Shown: one piece after another, positions 24,533 through 34,197 of the stretch
How the letters are laid out: each line of letters opens with the position of its first letter
Numbering within the stretch: position 1 is the stretch's first letter
Source: Actinomycetospora lutea
GTDB taxonomy: Bacteria > Actinomycetota > Actinomycetes > Mycobacteriales > Pseudonocardiaceae
Assembly (NCBI RefSeq): GCF_028737205.1
Contig: NZ_JAQZAL010000004.1
Coordinates: forward strand, 62,001-126,000
Reading direction: 5' to 3'
Length of the DNA stretch: 64,000 nucleotides
Program-made: the position numbers and the translations under genes
The notes under the pieces: generated by a model
What the model saw: the letters and a program-made list of their open reading frames with translations, nothing else
Databases searched by the model: none
Told to the model about the DNA's origin: nothing

Positions 24533-25483
24533 TCAGCCGACCGGGCGGCGGGGGGACGGGACGTCGTCGCCGGCCTTCGGGCCCAGGCGCAGCACCGCCT
24601 GCGGCCACAGCGCCCCGCCGAGCAGGGTCCGCAGCGCCGCGCGGGTCGACGCGACCTCCACCGGCGGCGCGACGAACGACGCCCCGAGCCCGTGCACGGT
24701 CGCGGTGAGCAGGACCCGCTGCAGCGCCTGCCCGGCCAGCAGGTGCGCCAGGGGCAGGTCGTGGGCGGTGGCGAGCACCCCGATCAGCGCGTTCCGGTCG
24801 GGGCGGTCGAGGCCGCCGGTACCCCCGGAGAGGTCGCGCACGCGCCAGGGGTCGTCGCGCGGGGGCCGCGGGCCGGCGACCGACGCCGGGACGCCGTCGA
24901 GCACGCCGGCGTCCCGCCCCGTCCAGGCCTCCCGCTCGGCGCGCCAGGCCGGGTCCGCGTCCTCGATCCGCGTGGCCTGCGCGACGAGGGCGGCGACAGC
25001 CTCCCGCTCCTCGGGCGTCTCGATCCAGTACAGCCAGCTGCGCTCGGCCTCCGCGGCGCGCCGCAGCTCGGCCCGCAGCGCGGGCCGCACCTCGCCCTCC
25101 CCGAACGCCCGACGGTGGGTGTGGCGGTGGCCGATCGCGCCCGCCAGCGCTCGCTCGGCGGGACTGCACGGCAGCGGGCCGCCCGCGCGCAGGCGCGCGA
25201 ACGACCAGGGGTCGTCGGGGTCGGGCAGCAGGCGCACGTGCGTGCGGCGCTCCCGGGCCCGCACGGCCAGCCGCATCGCGGCCAGCGCGGCTCCGCAGGC
25301 GAGGCGCAGTGCGCGGTGATCGGGGTCGGCGACCGGCAGCGCGCGCGCCGGGTCCCCCCGCACCTCGAAGGCGTCCGGGCCGTCGGCGCGCAGGATCCAG
25401 GGCTGGGTGTTGTGTCCCGAGGGCGCCCGCGACCCGGCCGTGAGCACGTCGCGCACGGCCTGCGGACTCAGCGCGGTGGTCAT
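24533..25483 (-). CDS. Acg-type nitroreductase-like flavoprotein
   Basis: A 316-residue Acg-family protein: SRAPSGHNTQPWIL at residue 18 begins the FMN-binding nitroreductase fold, with GHRHTHRRAF near 135 and LLAGQALQRVLLTATVHGLG near 250. In Mycobacterium tuberculosis Acg (Rv2032) is induced through DosR in hypoxia and sequesters FMN without clear reductase activity. Here the gene overlaps (ATGA) the end of cydDC, so it is the last gene of a cytochrome bd operon; this agrees with low-oxygen induction from the DosR-like box upstream of cydA. Confidence 0.85.
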   Translation of the reverse strand: MTTALSPQAVRDVLTAGSRAPSGHNTQPWILRADGPDAFEVRGDPARALPVADPDHRALRLACGAALAAMRLAVRARERRTHVRLLPDPDDPWSFARLRAGGPLPCSPAERALAGAIGHRHTHRRAFGEGEVRPALRAELRRAAEAERSWLYWIETPEEREAVAALVAQATRIEDADPAWRAEREAWTGRDAGVLDGVPASVAGPRPPRDDPWRVRDLSGGTGGLDRPDRNALIGVLATAHDLPLAHLLAGQALQRVLLTATVHGLGASFVAPPVEVASTRAALRTLLGGALWPQAVLRLGPKAGDDVPSPRRPVG

Positions 25484-28400
25484 GCCGCCGCCCGCTCCCG
25501 CGCCCCGAGCCGCAGCACCGGGACGCCGCGGAACTCGTCGGGCCGGTGGCTGACGACGAGCAGCGTGCGGTCGCCGCCCGCGGCGAGGAGGTCGGCGCAC
25601 AGCGCGTCGGCGGTGGCGGCGTCCAGGTGGGCGGCCGGCTCGTCGAGCACGAGCACCGGCCGGTCGGCCAGCAGCACCCGGGCGACCCCGAGGCGCTGGC
25701 GCTCCCCGCCGGACACGGCGCCGCCGTGCGCGCCGAGCGGGGTGTCGAGGCCCTCGGGCAGCGCGGCGAACCACTCGCCGAGGCGCGCCCGCCGCAGCGC
25801 GTCGACGAGGTCGTCGTCGGCGGCGTCGGGCCGGGCGAGCAGCAGGTTCTCGCGCAGCGTGGAGTCGAACAGGTGACTCGCCGGCCCGCACCACGCCTGC
25901 CGGGACCGCACGTCGTCACCGTCGTGGCGCGCGATGTCGGTGTCGTCGATCGTCGCCCGCCCGGCCCGCGCCGGCAGGGTGCGCGCGAGGGCCGCCAGCA
26001 GCGTGGTCTTGCCGGCCCCGGACGGCCCGGCCACGACGAGCCGCCCGCCCGGCGGGAGGTCGAGGTCGACGCCGTGCACCGCGTCGGTCGCGGCGCCGGG
26101 CCGGCGGACGGCGAGGTCCTCGGCGCCGAGGCGGTCGCCGGCGCCCACGGCCACGGGGCAGGTGGGCTCCAGCACGGTCGCGGGTTCGGTCTCCAGCTCC
26201 ACGAGCCGGCGCAGCGCGGGACCGGCCGTCGCCAGGCGGGTCGCCGCCTCGGGCAGGCCCGCGACGACATCGGCGCAGGCCAGGGGCACGAGGGCGAGCA
26301 CGGCGAGCGCGGTGCCGGCGAGGTCGCCGCGGGCGAGGGCGGCCAGGCCCAGCGCGGTCGTGGCCACCGCGGTGACGCCCAGCGCGAGCACCCCGAGCCC
26401 GGACCCGAGGCCGGCGGAGAACGCGGCGCGGCGGGCGACCTCGGTGAGGCGGTCGTCGACCGCGGCGAGCGCGCGGCGCCGGTCCTCGGCGGCCCCGAAG
26501 GCGACGATCTCCCCGGCGGCCTCGAGGGTCTCGGTGGTGGCCGCGACGACCTCGCCGCGCAGCCCCGCGGTGCGCGCGCCGGCGCGGCGGACCGCCCACA
26601 GCGCGAGGGCGGGCGCGGCCACCCCGGCCACGAGCAGGCCGACCGCGAGCGCGAGCCCGGCGGCGGGCAGCACCAGCGCGAGCGCGACGACCGCGGCCAG
26701 CCCCACCAGCGCCGCCCGGGCGGCCGGCAGGGCGACGCGCACGACGACGTCCTCGGCCGCGTCGACGTCGCCGACGAGGCGGGCGAGCAGGTCGCCGCGC
26801 CGGCGCCGGGCCGTCGCCGCCGGGCCGAGGCGCACGAGCGCGGTCCAGAGCCGCACCCGCAGGTCGGCGCCGAGGCGCAGGGCCGCGTCGTGGGCGACGA
26901 GCTGCTCGCCGTAGCGCAGCACGCCCCGGGCCAGGCCGAACGTGCGCACCGCGACGATCGCGACCATGAGGGTCAGCACCGGCGGGTGCAGCGCGGCGGT
27001 CGAGATCAGCCACGCCGACGTCCCGGTCAGCGCGACCCCGCAGCCCACCGCGCCCGCACCGAGCAGGACCGCGAGGGCCCAGCGCCCGGCACGCGGGCGG
27101 AGGAGCCCGCCGAGCCGGCGTCCGGTGCCCACGGCCGCCGCGGGCACGGCCAGGTCGGCCGCCGTCGGCGTCGGGACGGGGGCGCGGCGGGTGGCGGTGC
27201 TCGCGTCGGTGGCGTCGGTCGCGGTGGGCGCCGGGACCGGTCGTGGCGCGGACGCCCGGTGCGGCACCGTCACCACGCGGTCGCAGAGCTCCAGCACCGC
27301 CGCGCGGTGGCTCACGACCACGGCGCTGCGCCCGGCCAGGGCGCCGGGCAGGGCCGCGAGGATCGCGCGCTCGGTGTCTGCGTCGACGCCCTCGGTCGGC
27401 TCGTCGAGCAGCAGCAGCGGGCGGTCGGCGAGCAACGCGCGGGCCAGCGCCACCCGCCGGCACTGCCCCGTCGAGAGGCCCGCGCCGCCGTCGGACACCA
27501 CGGTGTCCAGGTCCACGTCGAGCGCGGCCGCCCCGGCCGCGGCGGCGACCGCGTCGGGGGACGCGCCGGGGGCACCGAGCCGCACGTTGTCGGCGACCGT
27601 GCCGGCGAGCAGCACCGGGCGCTGCGGCACCCAGGCCACGCGGTCGCGCCAGGACGCCGGGTCGATCGCGGCGAGGTCGACGCCGCCGACCTCCACCCGC
27701 CCGCGGTCGGGGCGCCGCGCGCCGCGCAGCAGGTCGAGCAGGGTGGTCTTGCCCGCCCCGCTCGCGCCGGCGACGCCCACCACCTCCCCGGGAGCGACGT
27801 CGACGGAGAACCCGGCGAGGACGGGATCGCCGCCGCGCCCGGCGACCCCGACTTCCCGGACGCGCAGCGGCAGGCTGCGCGGATCGGGGGCGGGCCGGCC
27901 GGAACCCGCCGCGACGGGCTCCAGCTCCAGCACCGCGAACGCCTCCTGCGCGGCGGTGAGCCCGTCGAGGCTGTCGTGGAACCGGGCGCCGACCGCGCGC
28001 AGCGGCAGGTAGACCTCCGGCGCGAGGATGATCACGAGCAGCGCAGTGTGCAGGTCGAGCTCGCCGTGCACGAGGCGCAGGCCGACGGCCACCGCGACCA
28101 GGGCGACCGACAGCGTCGCCAGCAGCTCGAGCGCGAGCGCCGAGAGGAACGCGACGCGCAGCGTGGCCATGGTGGCGCTGCGGTGGCGCTCGGCGATCTC
28201 GCGCATCCGGCCGGCCTGGCGCCGGGCGCGGCCGAACGCGACGAGCACGTTGAGGCCCGCGACGAGGTCGAGGAAGTGGTGCCCGAGCACCGCGAGCGTG
28301 CGCCGGCGTCGCCGCACCGCCCGCTGGGTGTACGCCCCGATGAGGATCATGAAGATCGGGATCAGCGGGACGGTGGCGGCGATGATGACCGCCGAGGGCC

Positions 28401-28872
28401 AGTCGGCGCCGAGGATGCGCGCGCCGACCGCGAGCGGCACGACCGCGGCCACGAGCAGGGTCGGCAGGTAGCGGCGGACGTAGCCGTCGAGCCCGTCGAC
28501 ACCGTGGGTGGCGAGCGTCGCCAGGCGGCTCGGGGTGGGCAGGCGCGGGTCGTCGGGGCCGAGCTCGAGGGCCTTCGCGACGAGGCGTCCCCGCAGCCCG
28601 GCGACCACCGACGCCGCGGCCCGCGCGCCCGCGACCTCGCCGGCGCCCGCGAGCAGGGCCCGCCCGGCGACCACGGCCAGCACGGCCGCGAGCACCCCGC
28701 CGAGCGCGGCCAGGGACTCGCCGCCGAGGAACCCGCGCGTCACCGCCGTCGCGACCAGGTCGGCCTGGACGACGACCAGGCCCGCGGTGAGGATGCCGAC
28801 GCCCGCGCAGAGCACCACGTGCCGGCGCACCGGCGCGACGTGGCGCAGCAGGCGCGGGTCCAGCGGTCTCAC
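25480..28872 (-). CDS. cydDC: CydDC fusion ABC transporter for cytochrome bd assembly
   Basis: A 1130-residue protein joining CydD and CydC in one chain, as in several actinobacteria. Each half has six membrane helices and one nucleotide-binding domain. Half 1: Walker A GASGAGKTTLLDLL, signature LSTGQCRR (a variant of LSGGQ), Walker B LLLLDEPTEG. Half 2: Walker A GPSGAGKTTLLAAL, signature SGGERQRLG, Walker B VLVLDEPAAH. E. coli CydDC exports cysteine/glutathione for bd oxidase maturation. A Pro/Thr/Ala linker (about residues 540-590) joins the halves. GTG start overlaps the cydB stop. Confidence 0.92.
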   Translation of the reverse strand: MRPLDPRLLRHVAPVRRHVVLCAGVGILTAGLVVVQADLVATAVTRGFLGGESLAALGGVLAAVLAVVAGRALLAGAGEVAGARAAASVVAGLRGRLVAKALELGPDDPRLPTPSRLATLATHGVDGLDGYVRRYLPTLLVAAVVPLAVGARILGADWPSAVIIAATVPLIPIFMILIGAYTQRAVRRRRRTLAVLGHHFLDLVAGLNVLVAFGRARRQAGRMREIAERHRSATMATLRVAFLSALALELLATLSVALVAVAVGLRLVHGELDLHTALLVIILAPEVYLPLRAVGARFHDSLDGLTAAQEAFAVLELEPVAAGSGRPAPDPRSLPLRVREVGVAGRGGDPVLAGFSVDVAPGEVVGVAGASGAGKTTLLDLLRGARRPDRGRVEVGGVDLAAIDPASWRDRVAWVPQRPVLLAGTVADNVRLGAPGASPDAVAAAAGAAALDVDLDTVVSDGGAGLSTGQCRRVALARALLADRPLLLLDEPTEGVDADTERAILAALPGALAGRSAVVVSHRAAVLELCDRVVTVPHRASAPRPVPAPTATDATDASTATRRAPVPTPTAADLAVPAAAVGTGRRLGGLLRPRAGRWALAVLLGAGAVGCGVALTGTSAWLISTAALHPPVLTLMVAIVAVRTFGLARGVLRYGEQLVAHDAALRLGADLRVRLWTALVRLGPAATARRRRGDLLARLVGDVDAAEDVVVRVALPAARAALVGLAAVVALALVLPAAGLALAVGLLVAGVAAPALALWAVRRAGARTAGLRGEVVAATTETLEAAGEIVAFGAAEDRRRALAAVDDRLTEVARRAAFSAGLGSGLGVLALGVTAVATTALGLAALARGDLAGTALAVLALVPLACADVVAGLPEAATRLATAGPALRRLVELETEPATVLEPTCPVAVGAGDRLGAEDLAVRRPGAATDAVHGVDLDLPPGGRLVVAGPSGAGKTTLLAALARTLPARAGRATIDDTDIARHDGDDVRSRQAWCGPASHLFDSTLRENLLLARPDAADDDLVDALRRARLGEWFAALPEGLDTPLGAHGGAVSGGERQRLGVARVLLADRPVLVLDEPAAHLDAATADALCADLLAAGGDRTLLVVSHRPDEFRGVPVLRLGARERAAA

Positions 28873-29900
28873 ACCTGCTCCTCGGCGGGCGCGCTCGGCG
28901 CGGGCGTCGGGATGTGGGTGCGGGAGATCCGGCGGCGGAACACCCAGTACGTCCAGGCCTGGTAGCAGAGGACGATCGGGGTCATCACCACGGCGACCCA
29001 CGTCATGATCGTCAACGTGTAGGGCGTGGACGCGGCGTTGGTCGTGGTCAGGCTGAACGCCGGGTCGATCGTCGAGGGCATGACGTCGGGGTAGAGCGCG
29101 GTGAACAGGAACGCGGTGGCCGCGACGATCGTCCCGGCGGTCAGCGTGAAGCCCCAGCCCTCGCGGCCGGCGCGCGTGGCGAGGATGCCGCCCACCAGCG
29201 CGACCGCCGCCGCCAGCGCGAGCGCGGCGGTGACGACGTCCGCGCCGTGCTCGAGCCAGGTCCAGAGCAGGAACGCCGCCGCGACCGGCACTGCGCCGAC
29301 CCCGAGGCGCACCGCCAGCGCCCGCGCGCGGACCCGGATGTCGCCGTCGGTCTTGAGCGACAGGAAGACCGCGCCGTGCAGGGTGAACAGCAGCAGCGTC
29401 GTCAGGCCCCCGAGCAGCGCGTACGGGGTGAGCAGCGTGAGGAAGCCGCCGACGAACTCGTGGTCGGCGTCGAGCGGGACCCCGCCGACGATGTTGCCGA
29501 ACGCCACGCCCCACAGCAGTGCCGGGAGCACCGAGCAGACGACGATCACCCGGTCCCAGGTGTTCCGCCAGCGCAGCGTGTCGACCTTGCCGCGGTACTC
29601 GAACGCGACGCCGCGCCCGATGAGCGCGACCAGGATGAGCAGCAGCGCGAGGTAGAACCCCGAGAACAGCGTCGCGTACCACTCGGGGAACGCCGCGAAC
29701 GTGGCGCCGCCGGCGACGATCAGCCACACCTCGTTGCCGTCCCAGAGCGGGCCGATCGTGTTGATCATGACGCGGCGGTCGGTGTCGTCCCGGCCGAGGA
29801 TGCGCAGCAGCGCGCCCACGCCGAAGTCGAATCCCTCGAGGACGAAGTAGCCCGTCCACAGGATCGCGATGAGCAGGAACCAGACGTCGGTGAGCTGCAT
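28869..29900 (-). CDS. cydB: Cytochrome bd oxidase subunit II
   Basis: A 343-residue, eight- to nine-helix membrane protein starting LTDVWFLLIAILWTGYFVLE and containing GFDFGVG, WDGNEVWLIVAGGATFAAFPEWYA and the C-terminal MTWVAVVMTPIVLCYQAWTY: all typical CydB blocks. With CydA it forms the high-affinity quinol oxidase used at low oxygen. It begins 11 bp after cydA and overlaps cydDC by 4 bp. Confidence 0.95.
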   Translation of the reverse strand: MQLTDVWFLLIAILWTGYFVLEGFDFGVGALLRILGRDDTDRRVMINTIGPLWDGNEVWLIVAGGATFAAFPEWYATLFSGFYLALLLILVALIGRGVAFEYRGKVDTLRWRNTWDRVIVVCSVLPALLWGVAFGNIVGGVPLDADHEFVGGFLTLLTPYALLGGLTTLLLFTLHGAVFLSLKTDGDIRVRARALAVRLGVGAVPVAAAFLLWTWLEHGADVVTAALALAAAVALVGGILATRAGREGWGFTLTAGTIVAATAFLFTALYPDVMPSTIDPAFSLTTTNAASTPYTLTIMTWVAVVMTPIVLCYQAWTYWVFRRRISRTHIPTPAPSAPAEEQV

Positions 29901-29910
29901 CTCGGACCTC

Positions 29911-31314
29911 TCAGTAGGCCACGGCGAAGGGGCGGTCGGCGTCGTCCTCGCGCGGGGACACCGCCTCCGGGGGTGGCGCGGGCGCCGGGCCGGCCTTGAC
30001 CGTGCGCACCACCAGCCAGCCCTCGACGACGGCCAGCACGCCGTAGAGCAGAGTGAAGACGATCACCGACGTGAGCACGGACCCGAGGCCCACCGTCGGC
30101 GAGACGCCGTCGGCAGTGCGCAGCTGCCCGTACACGACCCAGGGCTGGCGACCCATCTCGGTGAAGATCCAGCCCATGGAGTTCGCGAGCAGCGGCAGCG
30201 CCATGGACAGGAGGGCGACGCGGGCGAACCAGCGGGCGGGCACCCGGTGCGCGCGGCCGGACCAGAGCGCGCCGACGGCGACCAGCGCCGCGAGCACGCC
30301 GAAGCCGATCATGAAACGGAACGTCCAGTAGGTCACCGGGATCATCGGGCGGTAGTCGCCGGGCCCGTACCGCGCCTGCTCGTCGCGCTGGACGTCGTTG
30401 ATGCCCTCGACGGTGCCGTCGACCGAGCCGGTGGCCATGTACGACAGCACGCCGGGCACGCGCACGCTCCACAGCTCCTGCGAGCCGTCGAGGCTGCCGA
30501 TCGTGAACAGCGAGAACGACGCGGGCGCGCTGGTGGTGTAGAGCGCCTCGGCGGCGGCCATCTTCATCGGCTGCTGCTCGGTCATGATCTTAGCCTGGAC
30601 GTCACCGCTGACGATCACCGCGACGCTCGCGACGATCACCGTCCACGCCCCCAGACGCATCGCCGGCCGGAAGAGGGTGTCCTCGTCGCGGCGGGCCATG
30701 AACCACACGCTGATGCCCATCACGGCCGCGCCGGCGACGACGAGCGCCGCGGTCAGCGTGTGCGCGAAGGTCACCAGGGTCGTGTTCTGCGTGAGCACCG
30801 CGGCGAAGTCGGTGAGCTCGGCCCGCCCGGTCTCCGGGTTGAACCGGTAGCCGACGGGGTGCTGCATCCAGGAGTTCGCGGCGAGGATGAAGTACGCCGA
30901 GAGCACGGTGCCGATCGCGGCCAGCCAGATGCAGGCCAGGTGCACGCGGCGCGACAAGCGGTCCCAGCCGAAGATCCAGAGGCCGAGGAAGGTCGACTCG
31001 AGGAAGAACGCGACGAGGCCCTCGATCGCCAGCGGCGCCCCGAACACGTCACCGACGAAGCGGCTGTAGTCGCTCCAGTTCATGCCGAACTGGAACTCCT
31101 GGACGATCCCGGTGACGACGCCCATCGCGAAGTTGATCAGGAACAGCTTCCCGAAGAACTTGGTGGCCCGGAGCCAGTGCTCCGACCCGGTGCGGTGCCA
31201 CGCCGTCTGCATGACCGCCACGAGCAGCGAGAGCCCGATCGTGAGCGGCACGAAGAAGAAGTGGTAGACCGTCGTGATCCCGAACTGCCATCGCGCCGCA
31301 TCCAGTGCCGACAC
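29911..31314 (-). CDS. cydA: Cytochrome bd oxidase subunit I
   Basis: A 467-residue membrane protein with the CydA landmarks: N-terminal RWQFGITTVYHFFFVPLTIG with a haem histidine, GEALYTT-type region (AEALYTTSAPASFSLF), and WIFTEMGRQPWVVYGQLRT near residue 380. The quinol loop is short, as usual in Gram-positive enzymes. It reduces oxygen to water with quinol at low oxygen tension. GTG start; a 134-bp gap separates it from the divergent devR gene and holds a DosR-like box 93 bp upstream of the start codon. Confidence 0.95.
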   Translation of the reverse strand: MSALDAARWQFGITTVYHFFFVPLTIGLSLLVAVMQTAWHRTGSEHWLRATKFFGKLFLINFAMGVVTGIVQEFQFGMNWSDYSRFVGDVFGAPLAIEGLVAFFLESTFLGLWIFGWDRLSRRVHLACIWLAAIGTVLSAYFILAANSWMQHPVGYRFNPETGRAELTDFAAVLTQNTTLVTFAHTLTAALVVAGAAVMGISVWFMARRDEDTLFRPAMRLGAWTVIVASVAVIVSGDVQAKIMTEQQPMKMAAAEALYTTSAPASFSLFTIGSLDGSQELWSVRVPGVLSYMATGSVDGTVEGINDVQRDEQARYGPGDYRPMIPVTYWTFRFMIGFGVLAALVAVGALWSGRAHRVPARWFARVALLSMALPLLANSMGWIFTEMGRQPWVVYGQLRTADGVSPTVGLGSVLTSVIVFTLLYGVLAVVEGWLVVRTVKAGPAPAPPPEAVSPREDDADRPFAVAY

Positions 31315-31406
31315 CGCTCGCCTCGCTCGCCTCGTGGTGGAGTGACGGCGTCCAGCGTCGGTGCCGGCGGGGGGTCGGGGTCAGGTCCCGGTGGTCCCCG
31401 GCTGGC

Positions 31407-31420
31407 GGGACGTCGGTCCC
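31407..31420. promoter_or_regulatory. Candidate DosR/DevR box between cydA and devR
   Basis: GGGACGTCGGTCCC has the half-sites and spacing of the mycobacterial DosR core GGGACTWWAGTCCC (GGGAC, four bases, GTCCC); only the central four bases differ. It is 29 bp upstream of the devR start and 93 bp upstream of the divergent cydA start, so one site could serve both genes. Confidence 0.55.
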
Positions 31421-31448
31421 TGCCCCGCCGGGCGCCTAGGCTCAGGGA

Positions 31449-32087
31449 GTGATCCGTGTCTTCCTCGTCGACGACCACGAGGTGGTCCGCCGGGGCGTGG
31501 CCGGGCTGCTCGCCGACGAGCCCGACCTCGACGTCGTCGGGGAGGCGGGCGGCGTCGCCGAGGCGGTCGCTCGCGTCGACGCCCTCCGCCCCGACGTCGC
31601 CGTGCTCGACGTCCGCCTGCCCGACGGCAACGGGATCGAGCTGTGCCGGGAGCTGCGCTCGCGCCGGCCGGAGCTGGCGTGCCTCATGCTCACGTCGTTC
31701 ACCGACGAGCAGGCCATGCTCGACGCGGTGCTCGCCGGCGCGGCCGGCTACGTGATCAAGGACGTGCGGGGCAGCGACATCGCCTCGGCCGTCCGCGACG
31801 TGGGCTCCGGGCGCTCGCTGCTCGACCACCGCGCCGCCGCCGTGCTCATGGCCAGGCTCCGCACCCCGCCCGCGGCAACCGACCCCACCGCCGAGCTCAC
31901 CCCGCAGGAGCACGCGGTGCTCGAGCTCATCGGCGAGGGGCTGACCAACCGGCAGATCGGCGAGCGGCTGTTCCTCGCCGAGAAGACCATCAAGAACCAC
32001 ATCACCCGGCTGCTCGCCAAGCTGGGCCTGGAGCGGCGGGTGCAGGCCGCGGTGCTCGCGACCGAGGTGCGCCGCCGCCGCGGCTGA
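31449..32087 (+). CDS. devR: NarL/FixJ-family response regulator, DevR/DosR-like
   Basis: A 212-residue regulator: receiver domain ([20 protein letters not shown], phosphoacceptor Asp near 54 in [12 protein letters not shown], switch [10 protein letters not shown], Lys in YVIKDVRG) and C-terminal LuxR helix-turn-helix ([36 protein letters not shown]). The receiver and EKTVKN-type HTH are very DosR-like. No sensor kinase (DevS/DosT type) adjoins. The GTG chosen gives the normal N-terminus but has no spaced ribosome-binding site, so the mRNA may be leaderless. Convergent with the next gene, sharing a TGATCA. Confidence 0.87.
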   Translation: MIRVFLVDDHEVVRRGVAGLLADEPDLDVVGEAGGVAEAVARVDALRPDVAVLDVRLPDGNGIELCRELRSRRPELACLMLTSFTDEQAMLDAVLAGAAGYVIKDVRGSDIASAVRDVGSGRSLLDHRAAAVLMARLRTPPAATDPTAELTPQEHAVLELIGEGLTNRQIGERLFLAEKTIKNHITRLLAKLGLERRVQAAVLATEVRRRRG

Positions 32088-32555
32088 TCAGCGCTTCTTC
32101 GCGCTGATCACCCCGGTGTCGAACCCGGCCAGGTGCAGGCCCCCGTGGAAGCGGGCGTGCTCGACCTTGAGGCACCGGTCCATGACCGCGGTGAGCCCGG
32201 CCGCCTCCGCGCGCTCGGCCAGCGCCTCGTCGTAGAGCCCGAACTGGAGCCAGAACGTCGACGCCCCGCTCGCGATCGTCGCGTCGAGCACGTCCGGCAG
32301 GTCCTCCGGGCGGCGGAACACGTCCACGAGGTCGGGGGTCACCGGCAGCGCGTCGAGCGACGGGTACACCGGGTGCCCGAGGATCTCGCTCGCGTTCGGG
32401 TTGACGAAGAACAGCTCGAGGTCGGTGGAGAGCAGGTAGGTCGCGACGAAGTTGGACGCCCGCGCCGGGTTGGGCGAGGCGCCGACCATCGCGACTGTCG
32501 TCGTCTTGCGCAGGATCGCCTGGCGCTCCTGCGCCGACGGCGGGGTCCAGGTCAC
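32088..32555 (-). CDS. CoA-binding domain protein (YccU-like)
   Basis: A 155-residue Rossmann-fold protein with VAMVGASPNPARASNFVATY near residue 21, FFVNPNASEILG, YPSLDALP and a conserved MDRCLKVEH near the C-terminus: the standalone CoA_binding family. Members bind CoA or NAD-like nucleotides and may sense or cap thiol cofactors; no reaction is established. Its GTG start overlaps the stop of the sulfhydrylase gene, a pairing common in actinobacteria and consistent with sulfur-amino-acid or CoA homeostasis. Confidence 0.85.
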   Translation of the reverse strand: MTWTPPSAQERQAILRKTTTVAMVGASPNPARASNFVATYLLSTDLELFFVNPNASEILGHPVYPSLDALPVTPDLVDVFRRPEDLPDVLDATIASGASTFWLQFGLYDEALAERAEAAGLTAVMDRCLKVEHARFHGGLHLAGFDTGVISAKKR

Positions 32556-33880
32556 GTGGTCGCCACTCCCTTGGTCGCTTCCGTGAGGGCCTGATCCAGG
32601 TCCCAGAGGATGTCCTCGGGGTCCTCGATGCCGACGCTGATGCGGATGAGGTCGGGGCGCACGCCGCCCTCGCGCAGCTGGTCGGCGGTGAGCTGCTGGT
32701 GGGTCGTCGACGCGGGGTGCAGCACGAGCGTGCGGGCGTCGCCGATGTTCGCGAGGTGGCTGCACAGCTGGACCGCCTCGATGAACCGCCGCCCCGCGTC
32801 GCGGGCCGCGTCCTCGCCCTCGGACGCCCCGCGCACCCCGAAGCTGAACACCGCGCCCGGGCCCTGCGGCAGGTAGCGCCGCGCCCGCTCGTGGTGCGGG
32901 TGGCTCGGCAGCCCGGCGTAGCTGACCCACGCGACCCGCTCGTCCGCCTCGAGCCACTCGGCGACCCGCTGCGCGTTCGCGACGTGGCACTCCATGCGCT
33001 GGGGGAGCGTCTCGACGCCCTGGAGCAGCAGGAACGCCGAGTGCGCCGACAGCGTGGCGCCCACGTCGCGCAGCTGCTCGGAGCGCACCTTGGTGAGGAA
33101 CCCGTACTCCTGGAAGTTGCCCCACCACGTCAGCCCGCCGTAGGACGGGATCGGCTCGGTCATCTGCGGGAAGTTGCCGTTGCCCCAGTCGAACCGGCCC
33201 GACTCGAGGATGACGCCGCCGAGCGTGGTCCCGTGGCCGCCGAGGAACTTGGTGGCCGAGTGGATGACGATGTCGGCGCCGTGCTCCATCGGCCGGCACA
33301 GGTACGGCGTCGCCATGGTCGCGTCGATGATCAGCGGCAGGCCGCGCTCGTGGGCGACCCCGGCCAGCGCGGCGACGTCGGTGACCTCGCCCGACGGGTT
33401 GGCGATGATCTCGGCGAACACGAACCGCGTGCGGTCGGTGATCGCGGCGCGGAAGTCGGCGGGGTCGTCGCCGGGCACGAACGTGGTGTCGACCCCGAAG
33501 CGGCGCAGGGTGACGTCGAGCTGGGTGACCGTCCCGCCGTACAGGGCCGACGACGCGACGATGTGGTCGCCCGCGCCCGCGAGCGTCGCGAAGGTCAGGA
33601 ACTCGGCGGCCTGCCCCGAGCTGGTGGCCACGGCGCCGAGCGCGCCCTCGAGGCTCGCGAGCCGCTCCTCCAGCGCCGCGACCGTGGGGTTCGCGATCCG
33701 GCTGTAGATGTTGCCGTACTTCTGGAGCGCGAAGAGGTTCGCGGCGTCGGCGGTGTCCTCGAAGACGAAGCTCGTCGTCTGGTAGATGGGTACGGCGCGG
33801 GCCCCCGTGGCGGCGTCGGGCACGGCGCCGGCGTGCACCGCGCGCGTGCGGAAACCCCAGGGACGATCCTGACCTGCCAC
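32552..33880 (-). CDS. metY: O-acetylhomoserine sulfhydrylase
   Basis: A 442-residue PLP enzyme of the Cys/Met metabolism family, forming homocysteine from O-acetylhomoserine and sulfide. Visible: IYQTTSFVF, KYGNIYSRIANPT, the PLP lysine in HSATKFLGGHGT near residue 210, and HPASTTHQQLTADQL near 385. Length and the FGNIYSRI-type block match MetY better than cystathionine gamma-synthase (about 380 residues). The N-terminus reads WGFRTRAVHAG, normal for the family. Upstream, 88 bp separate it from the divergent metallothionein-like gene. Confidence 0.92.
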   Translation of the reverse strand: MAGQDRPWGFRTRAVHAGAVPDAATGARAVPIYQTTSFVFEDTADAANLFALQKYGNIYSRIANPTVAALEERLASLEGALGAVATSSGQAAEFLTFATLAGAGDHIVASSALYGGTVTQLDVTLRRFGVDTTFVPGDDPADFRAAITDRTRFVFAEIIANPSGEVTDVAALAGVAHERGLPLIIDATMATPYLCRPMEHGADIVIHSATKFLGGHGTTLGGVILESGRFDWGNGNFPQMTEPIPSYGGLTWWGNFQEYGFLTKVRSEQLRDVGATLSAHSAFLLLQGVETLPQRMECHVANAQRVAEWLEADERVAWVSYAGLPSHPHHERARRYLPQGPGAVFSFGVRGASEGEDAARDAGRRFIEAVQLCSHLANIGDARTLVLHPASTTHQQLTADQLREGGVRPDLIRISVGIEDPEDILWDLDQALTEATKGVATT

Positions 33881-33967
33881 CCCGCCGTTCTACCCCACGC
33901 GCAGGGTTGCCGGGTGGGCACGGGTGGGAAGGCCTCCCCGGTCCGCACCCGACGAGGGAGGCACGAC

Positions 33968-34189
33968 ATGGCCGTCTGCGAGACCTGCGGCAACGACTAC
34001 GAGATGGCGTTCGAGATCCGCGCGCAGGGCGCGTCGCACACGTTCGACAGCTTCGAGTGCGCCATCCACAAGATGGCGCCGCGCTGCGAGCACTGCGGCG
34101 TGGTGATCGTCGGTCACGGGCACCAGGTCGAGGGGCGCTTCTACTGCTGCGCCCACTGCGCGGGCGCGTCCACCGTCGACCACGCCTGA
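33968..34189 (+). CDS. Small cysteine-rich metallothionein-like protein
   Basis: A 73-residue protein with nine cysteines and several histidines: CETCGNDY, HTFDSFECAIHKMAPRCEHC, GHGHQVEGRFYCCAHC. The spacing matches the actinobacterial family often annotated as prokaryotic metallothionein. It is predicted to bind zinc or other soft metals in the cytoplasm. AGGGAGG lies 6-7 bp before the ATG. Single gene, divergent from metY and convergent with the next membrane protein. Confidence 0.8.
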   Translation: MAVCETCGNDYEMAFEIRAQGASHTFDSFECAIHKMAPRCEHCGVVIVGHGHQVEGRFYCCAHCAGASTVDHA

Positions 34190-34197
34190 GCGGGGGT

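Noticed and set aside
25546..28965. A 1139-codon plus-strand open frame opposite cydDC
   Set aside because: Composition is Gly/Arg/Gln/Asp-rich without any domain; the minus strand encodes a clear ABC transporter fusion.
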